From assembly GCA_937952975.1 (NCBI GenBank), contig CALFXX010000022.1, positions 1 through 64,000 on the forward strand: a DNA stretch of 64,000 nucleotides, read 5' to 3'. A program made the translations under genes and the position numbers. This DNA is from an uncultured Alcaligenaceae bacterium. GTDB lineage: Bacteria; Pseudomonadota; Gammaproteobacteria; Burkholderiales; Burkholderiaceae_B. Shown piece after piece: positions 25,599 through 33,119 of this stretch (its first letter is position 1; each line of letters begins with the position of its first letter). A model generated the notes under the pieces. That model worked only from the letters and a program-made list of their open reading frames with translations. It made no database searches and had not been told where the DNA came from.

Positions 25599-26669
25599 AT
25601 GTTGGTTGCCACTTCACAGCAAGAAACGCCTTCACGTCTTGATCCGGATCGTTTGCGGCAAATTGCTGCAGCGGTCTATCAAAGCATCGGTGTGCCAGCG
25701 CAAGACGCACTGTTGGCCGCCGATACCTTGGTACAGGCTGATCTTTGGGGGCATCAGTCGCACGGACTTCTGCGTTTGGGTTGGTATTACGCGCGACTCA
25801 AATCCGGTGCGATGAAGTCGGTGACGCAAACTTCGCTGGCGGTCGATGCAGGAGCGATTTGTGTGATGGACGGCCATGACGGTATTGGGCAAGTCATTAC
25901 CCGTCAGGCTGTTGATCAGGCCGTTACGCGTGCAAAGTTGCACGGCGTTGGGGTGGTGTCAATTCGCAACTCGAATCATTTTGGTACTTGTATGTATTAC
26001 ACGCGGATCGCAGCCGAGCAAGGCTGCGTGATGCTCTTGATGAGTAATGCCGGGCCAAATATGGCACCTTGGGGTGGGCTCAAAAAGAAAATTGGCACCA
26101 ACCCTTGGTCAATTGCTGTGCCGGGTGGTGCTTACGGCCCCATTGTGATGGATATGGCCAACTCAGGCGTGGCTCGCGGAAAAATCTATCTTGCGAATAA
26201 TCGCAACGAAGAGATTCCTTCGCATTGGGCGGTTGACTCAGCGGGGCGACCAACGACTGATCCAAAAGCGGCTCTCGAAGGTTTTATTTTGCCCATGGCG
26301 GGGCACAAAGGCTACGTGATGGGGGTGATGATCGATATTTTGTCGGGGGTCTTATCGGGGAGTCAGTTTCTTGATCGTGTGCACGGCCCCTACGACCCCG
26401 TGAACCCAAGCGGCGCAGGCCATTTGATGGTGGCGCTTAATGTTGCTGCGTTTCAACCGTTGACTGAGTTTCATCAAAGAATCGATCATTACGTTCGATC
26501 ATTAAAGGATGTGCCGTTGGCTGCAGGTCACTCGCAGGTGTATTACCCAGGCGAGCTTGAAAAGCAGGCTGATACCGAAAACCGAGCAAAGGGTTTGTTG
26601 CTGGCGAGCGAAACTATTACCGACCTCGTACGCGTGGCCCGCGAGGCGGGGGTTGACTGCTCGTTTTGA
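25599..26669 (+). CDS. Ldh-family NAD(P)-dependent oxidoreductase (malate/lactate/ureidoglycolate dehydrogenase type)
   Basis: A 356-residue protein of the Ldh_2 family. It has the early DLWGHQSHGLLRL stretch, the catalytic His127 in NSNHFG, the MSNAGPNMAPWGG stretch and the AGHKGYVMGVMIDIL region that binds the nicotinamide cofactor. It should reduce or oxidise a 2-hydroxy/2-oxo acid; which one is not evident. The ATG starts 1 base after the serine hydrolase stop, so it belongs to that operon. A hydrolase releasing a hydroxy acid followed by this enzyme would be a sensible pathway, but this is inference. Confidence 0.88.
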   Translation: MLVATSQQETPSRLDPDRLRQIAAAVYQSIGVPAQDALLAADTLVQADLWGHQSHGLLRLGWYYARLKSGAMKSVTQTSLAVDAGAICVMDGHDGIGQVITRQAVDQAVTRAKLHGVGVVSIRNSNHFGTCMYYTRIAAEQGCVMLLMSNAGPNMAPWGGLKKKIGTNPWSIAVPGGAYGPIVMDMANSGVARGKIYLANNRNEEIPSHWAVDSAGRPTTDPKAALEGFILPMAGHKGYVMGVMIDILSGVLSGSQFLDRVHGPYDPVNPSGAGHLMVALNVAAFQPLTEFHQRIDHYVRSLKDVPLAAGHSQVYYPGELEKQADTENRAKGLLLASETITDLVRVAREAGVDCSF

Positions 26670-26734
26670 CGGTTAAGGGCCAAGCGCTCCAACGTCAAAT
26701 CCAATGCCTTAAATCTAACTCTTTTTCGCGCTCT

Positions 26735-26750
26735 TGGCACGACGTTTGCT
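26735..26750 (+). promoter_or_regulatory. Sigma-54 (RpoN) -24/-12 promoter, perfect consensus
   Basis: TGGCACG-ACGT-TTGCT matches the consensus TGGCACR-N4-TTGCW at every fixed base. The start of transcription should fall near 26760, giving a leader of about 85 bases before the hydrolase ATG at 26845. No NtrC-type GCACY-N5-GGTGC box was seen just upstream, so the activator is unknown. Confidence 0.75.
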
Positions 26751-26844
26751 TGTGATGATTGGCTAGAGTCTGAGTGAGCTGAAGTTCTAAGGTTCACCCC
26801 GTCTGAGTCGAGTGCATAACAGCCCTGAACCCTCACTTTTTTAG

Positions 26845-27867
26845 ATGCGATCCATGAACGATTACTCAATTTTTGAAGCTGGCAACATTCTGCTGCAATC
26901 TGGCCGCACGCTGCGCAATGGCCAGCTGGCCTATAAAACCTATGGCACCTTAAACCCAGAAAAATCGAATGTCATTTTGTACATGACTTCGTTTGCCGCG
27001 CATCATTACGATGTGGATTGGCTGATTGGCGCTGGCAAGGCCTTAGACACTGAAAAATATTTCGTCGTTGTGCCAAATTTGTTTGGCAATGGTTTGTCGT
27101 CGTCACCCAGCAACGCAACTGAACCGCAAAACGGTGAGCGGTGGCCCTATTTCACCATCGCCGATAACGTGAACGTTCAATACCGACTATTGACTGAAGA
27201 GTTAGGGATTACGTCACTTGAGCTTGCCTGTGGTTGGTCGATGGGTGGCTTGCAGGCGTTTCAATGGGCTTCGTACTACCCCACGATGGTTAAACGCATG
27301 GCCGTGCTTTGTGGCGCTGCCAAGTGCTCACCACACAATCAGGTCTTTATTGAGGGCGTACGTGCCACACTGACAACCGATCCGGCGTATCAAAATGGCG
27401 TGTTCGTGCAACGCCCCGAGCGCGCGCTGCGTGCAATGGGGCGTAATTACGCGGCCATGGCAATGTCGCAAACGTTTTATCGCGAAGAGTTGTGGCGTAG
27501 TGCTGGTTTCTCATCCCTTGAAGATTTTTTGATTATGTCGTGGGAGGCGAATTTCTTGAAGCGTGACGCGAACAACATGCTGACTCATCTGTGGGCGTGG
27601 CAAAAAGCGAACATCGCTGACAATGATAAGTACAAGGGTGACTTCAAAGCCGCTCTGCAAGCGATTACAGCCAAGTCGCTTTTGATGCCAGGCACCACAG
27701 ACTTGTATTTTCAGGTTGAAGATAACCGTCTTGAGGCTGAGCAAATGCCCAATGCCCGCTTATTGCCCATACCGTCAGACTGGGGTCATCGGGCTGGTTT
27801 GCCCTCTGCCAATGTCGAAGATGCTGAGTTTATTACCTCGGCTCTTAGAGGCTTACTTGGCTCTTAG
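26845..27867 (+). CDS. Cytosolic alpha/beta hydrolase, homoserine acetyltransferase-like
   Basis: A 340-residue protein with nucleophile elbow GWSMGG (Ser132), an Asp loop in MPGTTDLYF, and a late His in DWGHRAG. The overall fold is that of MetX, yet it lacks a methionine-biosynthesis context and is much like hydrolases of unknown substrate. There is no signal peptide. ATG 26854 is an alternative start. It is the first gene after a perfect sigma-54 promoter, so expression should need RpoN and an enhancer-binding protein. It may deacylate or hydrolyse a nutrient that feeds the redox genes downstream (inference). Confidence 0.85.
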   Translation: MRSMNDYSIFEAGNILLQSGRTLRNGQLAYKTYGTLNPEKSNVILYMTSFAAHHYDVDWLIGAGKALDTEKYFVVVPNLFGNGLSSSPSNATEPQNGERWPYFTIADNVNVQYRLLTEELGITSLELACGWSMGGLQAFQWASYYPTMVKRMAVLCGAAKCSPHNQVFIEGVRATLTTDPAYQNGVFVQRPERALRAMGRNYAAMAMSQTFYREELWRSAGFSSLEDFLIMSWEANFLKRDANNMLTHLWAWQKANIADNDKYKGDFKAALQAITAKSLLMPGTTDLYFQVEDNRLEAEQMPNARLLPIPSDWGHRAGLPSANVEDAEFITSALRGLLGS

Positions 27868-27906
27868 CCTCTAACTGACGGTTGAGTCAGCCGTTGTCGA
27901 CACGCT

Positions 27907-27922
27907 TGGCATGGCATTTGCT
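27907..27922 (+). promoter_or_regulatory. Near-consensus sigma-54 promoter upstream of the osmC-like gene
   Basis: TGGCATG-GCAT-TTGCT differs from the consensus only at the C after TGGCA, and keeps the essential GG and GC at the right spacing. The expected start of transcription is near 27933. Just upstream, CTGAC-N6-GTCAG (around 27875) forms a small dyad that might bind an activator. The distance from promoter to ATG (114 bases) is almost the same as for the promoter at 26735 (110 bases). Confidence 0.65.
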
Positions 27923-28020
27923 TATAGCTAAGTGTTATATCGAACCGCAGTGCTCGATACGTGCTTAGCCGTATGATTCAGTCTATCTTTTTATTCTATT
28001 GAGCTATTTGGAGCCATTTA

Positions 28021-28569
28021 ATGAGCAACGACAACGCCTCTTCAACAGTCAAAGCCTACTTGCGTCCGATCGATCGCGAAGGTTTGTTAGGTTTCGCTGA
28101 GAAAGGTCGTGCAGACCCAACTCGTAAAGGCACTAATAAAGTGCATACCGTTTGTGAGGGTCAATATCGCACGCTCAGTTACGTGGGCAACCATCAGCCA
28201 GTTGTGGTTGACGAACCACCCCATTTATTCGGGCAAGACACGGCACCGGCACCGGGCGAGATTGTGTTGTCAGCGCTTGGTGGCTGCCTGGCCGTGGGTA
28301 TCACTGCCGTGGCGACCTGGAAGCAAGTCAAACTGTCAAAACTCGAGTTATTTTTAGAGGGCGACATTGGCAATCCAGCGGCCTGGGGCGCAGGTGGTGC
28401 AGAAATGGCGCCTCCTCAAATGGGTTTTCAGGCGATACGCGTCAAAGTGGTGATTGAGGGTGATGCGTCGCGTGAGCAGCTCGACGAAATCGTGCGTCAT
28501 GCCAATATGTACTCGCCTGTTGCTAACTCGATGCGCAACCCCATCGGTTTTGAGATCGGGCTGGCCTGA
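28021..28569 (+). CDS. OsmC/Ohr-family protein with a single redox cysteine
   Basis: A 182-residue OsmC-fold protein. The first reactive Cys is present (Cys89, LSALGGCLAVG). The second, usually in a CPV motif, is replaced: HANMYSPVANS has Ser165. Classic OsmC/Ohr peroxidases need both, so this may be a one-Cys variant, a thiol-binding protein or an enzyme of another kind. GGAG lies 8 bases before the ATG. It opens a run of co-directional genes with the acyl-CoA-dehydrogenase-fold enzyme and the rubredoxin reductase under a sigma-54-type promoter. Confidence 0.85.
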   Translation: MSNDNASSTVKAYLRPIDREGLLGFAEKGRADPTRKGTNKVHTVCEGQYRTLSYVGNHQPVVVDEPPHLFGQDTAPAPGEIVLSALGGCLAVGITAVATWKQVKLSKLELFLEGDIGNPAAWGAGGAEMAPPQMGFQAIRVKVVIEGDASREQLDEIVRHANMYSPVANSMRNPIGFEIGLA

Positions 28570-28611
28570 TAATTGCTTGCTCTCGCAACACAGTCACCTT
28601 GAGTTCGTACT

Positions 28612-29748
28612 ATGAATCCCACAGATGCAAGCCCCGCAATACTCAACACACCATCAAGCGATTTGCTTGCGCGAGTCAGGCATATTTCTAGCGGCGAGTT
28701 GGCGGGTGCCGCCTATAAAATTGATCACGAAGGTTTATACCCTGCCAGTATCATGCAGACCTTGGGTCAGGCTGGTGCGTTTGGCGCTCACCTTGATCGC
28801 AGTGGACAAAAATTTGGCTTGGCGATTGATGCGATGCGCGAAATCGCTCGCAACTGTGGTTCAACGGGTTTTTTGGCGTGGTGTCATGACGTTTGCGGTC
28901 TGTATTTAGAGCAATCCGGTAACCCTGCGCTGATGGGGGCTGTGTTGGATGAGCATGCCTGTGGTAACACCTTAGGCGGTACCGCGCTCTCTAATCCAAT
29001 GAAAACGTTCGCAGGCATTGAAAAAATGCTGTTGCGTGCCAAGCGCGTGGCTGGTGGTTATCGCGTCAGTGGCGCCTTGCCGTGGGTCAGTCATATTGGT
29101 CGCGGGCAATATTGTGGCGCGATTGCCGGCGTGTATCTCGACGATGGTACGACCTCGCATGAAATTATGTTCTTGCTTCGCTGTACAGATGACGTGGTGC
29201 TCAGGCAATGTCCTGAATTTTCTGGCATGGAGGGCACGAGCACGTGGGGAATTCGTTTAGACGATTATTTTGTCAGCGAAGACTCTTTGATCGCCGACCC
29301 CGCTAAGCCGTTTATCGCACGCGTCCGCGCTGCTTTCGTCTTGCTTCAAACAGGTTGGGCCCTTGGGGTGACACAAGGCAGTATCGAATCGATGCTTGAA
29401 GTCGAGCCCTTGCTTGGGCATGTGAACAAGTTTTTAGATAATCGTCCTGATCAATTGCAGGCTGAACTCGATGATTTAAGTGAGCGTATTCAAACCCTTG
29501 CGTTGACGCCTTACGACGGTAGTGTCGATTACGTCATCAGTGTTCTGGATGCGCGTGCCCAAAGCGCTGAGCTTTCACTGCGAGCGTCTCAATCTGGCTT
29601 ATTGCATCAGGGTGCGCGCGGTTACATGATGAACACGGCGCCGCAACGCCGTATTCGTGAGGCGCATTTTGTAGCAATTGTCACTCCCGCGATCAAACAT
29701 TTGCGCTGGGAGATGGCTCGCTTGTCTAAGCAGGTGTTGCCTGCATGA
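28612..29748 (+). CDS. Acyl-CoA dehydrogenase-fold flavoenzyme, possibly a flavin monooxygenase
   Basis: A 378-residue protein with the ACAD architecture: an N-terminal helical domain, a middle beta domain (VSGALPWVSHIGRGQY, typical of flavin contact), and a C-terminal helical domain. The YEG-type catalytic Glu loop of true acyl-CoA dehydrogenases is not seen; instead the end reads GARGYMMNTAPQRRIREAHF. This resembles ACAD-fold monooxygenases of the DszC/SfnC sort more than beta-oxidation enzymes. The stop overlaps the ATG of the rubredoxin-reductase fusion by 4 bases, which suggests that protein supplies or takes up its electrons. Confidence 0.8.
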   Translation: MNPTDASPAILNTPSSDLLARVRHISSGELAGAAYKIDHEGLYPASIMQTLGQAGAFGAHLDRSGQKFGLAIDAMREIARNCGSTGFLAWCHDVCGLYLEQSGNPALMGAVLDEHACGNTLGGTALSNPMKTFAGIEKMLLRAKRVAGGYRVSGALPWVSHIGRGQYCGAIAGVYLDDGTTSHEIMFLLRCTDDVVLRQCPEFSGMEGTSTWGIRLDDYFVSEDSLIADPAKPFIARVRAAFVLLQTGWALGVTQGSIESMLEVEPLLGHVNKFLDNRPDQLQAELDDLSERIQTLALTPYDGSVDYVISVLDARAQSAELSLRASQSGLLHQGARGYMMNTAPQRRIREAHFVAIVTPAIKHLRWEMARLSKQVLPA

Positions 29749-31067
29749 CGCAAGACCAGGACTGGAAACAGTTTATTTGTCGTGCCTGTGGTCTGATTTA
29801 CGACGAGCAGCTCGGTGACCCCGACAGCGGTATTGCTGCGGGCACACGGTTCGCAGATATTCCGGACGACTGGGTCTGCCCCTTATGCGGTGTGGTGAAA
29901 GCCGACTTTGAGCCGTACGATGCGTTGAGCGTCACGTTTGTGGTTGGTAGCACGCCCCTCAAGCTCGCTCGAGGCGTCGGTGTTGTCATTGTTGGGGGCG
30001 GACAGGCCGGTTGGGCTGCTGCCGAGGCGGTACGTGCCCAAGATGCCTTGGTGCCCATTACGATGGTTACCGCGTGTGAAGGTGATCGTTATCTTAAGCC
30101 TGAGCTCTCGATTGCGCTGCGTCGGCAGTCAAGTCGCGAATCATTGGTACGCGAAACTGGGGTAGAGAGTGCCGCTCGCCTTGGCGTTCGCCTCATGAGC
30201 GAGACCTTTGCTGTGGGGTTGTCGCCCGCTTTACACCAACTGCGCACGACGCGGGGTCATTTGCAGTACACCTCATTAATTCTGGCCCAAGGTGCGCGAC
30301 CAGCGTTACCTGATACGCTACCTGCGCAGCTGTGCTGGAGAGTCAATGATTTGGACGCTTGGGTCAAATTAAAGCGCCAACTGGGGGATCAACCCAAGCG
30401 TATTGTCATCATCGGGGCAGGGATGGTGGGCTGCGAACTCGCAGACGACTTTATAACGGCCGGGCATCAGGTCACGTTGCTTGATGTGCAAAAAGCGCCG
30501 TTGGCGGCTTTGCTACCAGAACAGGCGTCCGAGCGCTTGCGTGCAGCACTTGCGGGCGCCGGCATAAAATTTTTGGGTGCAACGCGGGTAGCAGGTGTCA
30601 CGGTGAGTGAGCAGGGAGTCAAGACCGTATCGCTGATCGACGCACCGTCAATCGACTGCGATGAGGTCGTGGCAGCAACGGGTTTGATCACTGACACTCG
30701 CTTGGCGCTCGCTGCAAAATTGGCAACTGATCGCGGTATTGTTGTGGATCCACTGACACTACAGACGAGTGCAACCGATGTGTACGCGCTTGGGGATTGT
30801 GTCAGTATCAATGGCATGCCTTGTCGCTTTATTGAGCCGATATCAAAGCAGGCGCATGCGATCGCGAGCGTAATTACAGGGCACGGTGATGCACCTTATA
30901 CGCACAGCCCCCCCGTGATCCGTTTAAAAACTCATTCTTTACCAGTCTTGCTGCACGGGAGTCCCGCAGCACAGGGTCAATGGCGTGTCGTGTCAGAAAC
31001 AACGAAACAGCTCAAAATGGCTCAACAAGTCGACGGTGTCGATTGTTGTACGCTTGAACTAGGCTAA
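29745..31067 (+). CDS. Rubredoxin fused to an FAD-dependent NAD(P)H:rubredoxin reductase
   Basis: A 440-residue fusion. Residues 10-55 are a rubredoxin with its four iron ligands Cys12, Cys15, Cys45 and Cys48 (CRAC and CPLC). From about residue 78 comes a pyridine-nucleotide/FAD reductase with GGGQAGWAAAE (FAD), IIGAGMVGCELAD (NAD) and the late YALGDC motif. It carries electrons from NAD(P)H through FAD to the iron site within one chain, as AlkT and a separate rubredoxin do in alkane oxidation. The ATGA overlap with the upstream flavoenzyme points to a dedicated two-component oxidation system. Confidence 0.92.
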   Translation: MTQDQDWKQFICRACGLIYDEQLGDPDSGIAAGTRFADIPDDWVCPLCGVVKADFEPYDALSVTFVVGSTPLKLARGVGVVIVGGGQAGWAAAEAVRAQDALVPITMVTACEGDRYLKPELSIALRRQSSRESLVRETGVESAARLGVRLMSETFAVGLSPALHQLRTTRGHLQYTSLILAQGARPALPDTLPAQLCWRVNDLDAWVKLKRQLGDQPKRIVIIGAGMVGCELADDFITAGHQVTLLDVQKAPLAALLPEQASERLRAALAGAGIKFLGATRVAGVTVSEQGVKTVSLIDAPSIDCDEVVAATGLITDTRLALAAKLATDRGIVVDPLTLQTSATDVYALGDCVSINGMPCRFIEPISKQAHAIASVITGHGDAPYTHSPPVIRLKTHSLPVLLHGSPAAQGQWRVVSETTKQLKMAQQVDGVDCCTLELG

Positions 31068-31232
31068 CGACTCAGGCTGAGGCCTCACTTCATTTGCCAA
31101 AAATACGGCTTTGCGAAAGTGATCAAATTGAGTATCGTAGGGTATGGTAAGAAGGGCTGCATTTGCAATGGCCTTGTGTCCTGTGCACGGATGCCCTTCC
31201 TATCGCCTAAATAAAACAAACGGAGACCTGCC

Positions 31233-31604
31233 ATGAGATTCAGTATTCAACACGCAAAAGACAAGCCTTTCTCGCATGATGGCTTGCGCGAATATTTTGA
31301 TTATCGCGACCTGGGGATTTATGACTCGACCGATAAAAAGGTCGTCGCGCATGTGATTCGTGCCAGTAAAGGTAGCAATGCGCATGGCGATTGGCATTGC
31401 CATGAAGTAGAGTTTCAGTTTGTCTTTGTCTTAAAAGGCTGGGCAATTTTTGAATATGAAGGCCACGGTACTCACAAGCTTGAAGCAGGTACCTGTGTGC
31501 ATCAGGCCCCAGGGATTCGCCATCGCGAAATCGAACACTCTGAAGACTTTGAAACGCTCGAACTCATCTTGCCAGGCGATTTCAAAACGGTCCAGTTGCC
31601 ATAA
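31233..31604 (+). CDS. Small single-domain cupin
   Basis: A 123-residue cupin with metal ligands visible as His55 and His57 (WHCHEVEFQ) and His97 (GIRHRE). The family includes small dioxygenases, isomerases and sensors, and the reaction here is unknown. GGAG lies 8 bases upstream of the ATG. It follows the rubredoxin-reductase gene after 165 bases that carry no clear promoter, so it may be the last member of the sigma-54 cluster or a separate gene. It converges with the SGNH gene. Confidence 0.8.
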   Translation: MRFSIQHAKDKPFSHDGLREYFDYRDLGIYDSTDKKVVAHVIRASKGSNAHGDWHCHEVEFQFVFVLKGWAIFEYEGHGTHKLEAGTCVHQAPGIRHREIEHSEDFETLELILPGDFKTVQLP

Positions 31605-31688
31605 AGCCGTAGGCTCTGCTGGATACAGCTTGTTGATCGAGTGGCGTTGAGTGAAATGATTGAATGCGTGTGACTCAACAGAAGTCGA

Positions 31689-33119
31689 TCATTTGAACGC
31701 GTCTTCAAAGTGCATGTCTCTGCTAAAGAGCCGTGCACTTTCTTGATACCCCGCGACAGTGAGATGGATCAAGTCTCGCGCCATGAGTGTTGGATTTTTT
31801 TTGAGCCAGGCATACGAGCCGCCGGGGCCACCCATTGCTCGTTGCCAATCCCAAAAGCCACAGCCGTAGCGTTGGCTAACCGTTTGTTGAATGCGGCTGA
31901 TCTGTTCATGAATGCGCGAGTACACCAGTAGTTCTTTTGCTATTGCAGATTCGTTGGCAACGTGTGACGGATCTTTTTGAGTACTGCTCTGAGGTTTATT
32001 TTTTTTAGACCGCGCAATCAGTGTGCCGCGGTCGGTCGGACCGAGCAATACGCAGACGGCTTGTGGGTATATGCGCCGTAAGTTTTGTAGGCTCGCAGTG
32101 AGATCACTTTCGTAATGCACGGGATCAAATGGTTTTTGATTGCCTTCGTTCGTGCCGTACTGAAGTAGCACCACATCGTAGGGTGTCTGGTTGCCTAGCG
32201 CCTTAAAGTATGTCGGGTCAAGCCGTTTCCAGCCGCGCACAGTCGCACCTGGTATGGCTAAGGTGTCAAAATATAGCTGTGCTTGTTCAGCATAGGTCGG
32301 TACGAAGCCTTCAAGGTTGACCGAGCCTTTGACCAGACGTAACTTGAGTGTTGACACCAGACCACCTGTGACTTGGATCTGTATCGCACCCCGCTCATTG
32401 AGCTTAAGGTCTACCAATTGCTCGGGCAATTGATCAATCGTGATGCCCAGGGTGGTGGGCATTGCGCTCGCGGCGTATAGAATTTCGAGCGCGCGCAGAT
32501 TAGGTTGCTGCCCCTGTGTTCTGAAGTCAATCCACTGATAGCTGTCTTTGATAGTCGACGTTAGGCGGGCCAGGCCTCTAGAAAATTGCTCACCTCCTTG
32601 CGCACCGACATACGCAAGATCGTATTTCCAACCTTGCCCTTGGCATTGTTTTCGCAGTGGCAAGCGCACGCCACCACGTGCGAGTGTGGGTGGGATAAAA
32701 AGCGGTAGAACTTTTTCTTTTGGTAAGTTCACCGATTTGATGAGTTCTTCGGCAAAAAAATTCGCAGCCGCGTGACTGTCGCCCCAAAGAGCAATATTGA
32801 TGGGGCGCGATTTAGGTAGCGTTGAAAAAAGCTTGAACGACTCTTCGGAGCGTATTCTCTGTTGTGGCAAAGATTGAATAAGCTCAGCGAGTAGCTCATC
32901 GTCAGGGATTTCGTACAGGTCTTCAAGAGGCGTGGGGGGCGCTGCGGGACGCGGCGCTGGTTTGCTGCTTAGACATTGCAAGTCGGGGGCAGGGTGTCCG
33001 GCTTGAACGGTTAGGTTTTGCGCGCTTAGGGCATGCGCGATGATCAACAAAAGTAATGTCAGGCACGCCGAGCTTAACGAGAGCCGCAGCCTCTTTTGAT
33101 CGCTTGAAAAAGCCTTCAT
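31689..33119 (-). CDS. Secreted SGNH-type hydrolase/acyltransferase partner of an MBOAT
   Basis: A 476-residue protein with an N-terminal signal or anchor segment (about residues 15-33). The SGNH blocks are GDSH (Ser115), YGTNEG and a late DLIHLTVAGY with the Asp-x-x-His dyad. In alginate and peptidoglycan O-acetylation such proteins (AlgJ/AlgX or PatB type) transfer or remove acetyl groups in the periplasm. It is the third gene after an MBOAT and a DUF459 gene, with a 4-base ATGA overlap, so it should serve the same envelope glycan. Confidence 0.82.
   Translation of the reverse strand: MKAFSSDQKRLRLSLSSACLTLLLLIIAHALSAQNLTVQAGHPAPDLQCLSSKPAPRPAAPPTPLEDLYEIPDDELLAELIQSLPQQRIRSEESFKLFSTLPKSRPINIALWGDSHAAANFFAEELIKSVNLPKEKVLPLFIPPTLARGGVRLPLRKQCQGQGWKYDLAYVGAQGGEQFSRGLARLTSTIKDSYQWIDFRTQGQQPNLRALEILYAASAMPTTLGITIDQLPEQLVDLKLNERGAIQIQVTGGLVSTLKLRLVKGSVNLEGFVPTYAEQAQLYFDTLAIPGATVRGWKRLDPTYFKALGNQTPYDVVLLQYGTNEGNQKPFDPVHYESDLTASLQNLRRIYPQAVCVLLGPTDRGTLIARSKKNKPQSSTQKDPSHVANESAIAKELLVYSRIHEQISRIQQTVSQRYGCGFWDWQRAMGGPGGSYAWLKKNPTLMARDLIHLTVAGYQESARLFSRDMHFEDAFK

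Noticed and set aside
31078..31087. 10-base palindrome TGAGGCCTCA after the rubredoxin-reductase gene
   Set aside because: No loop for a hairpin, no U tract, and such a short palindrome is likely by chance.
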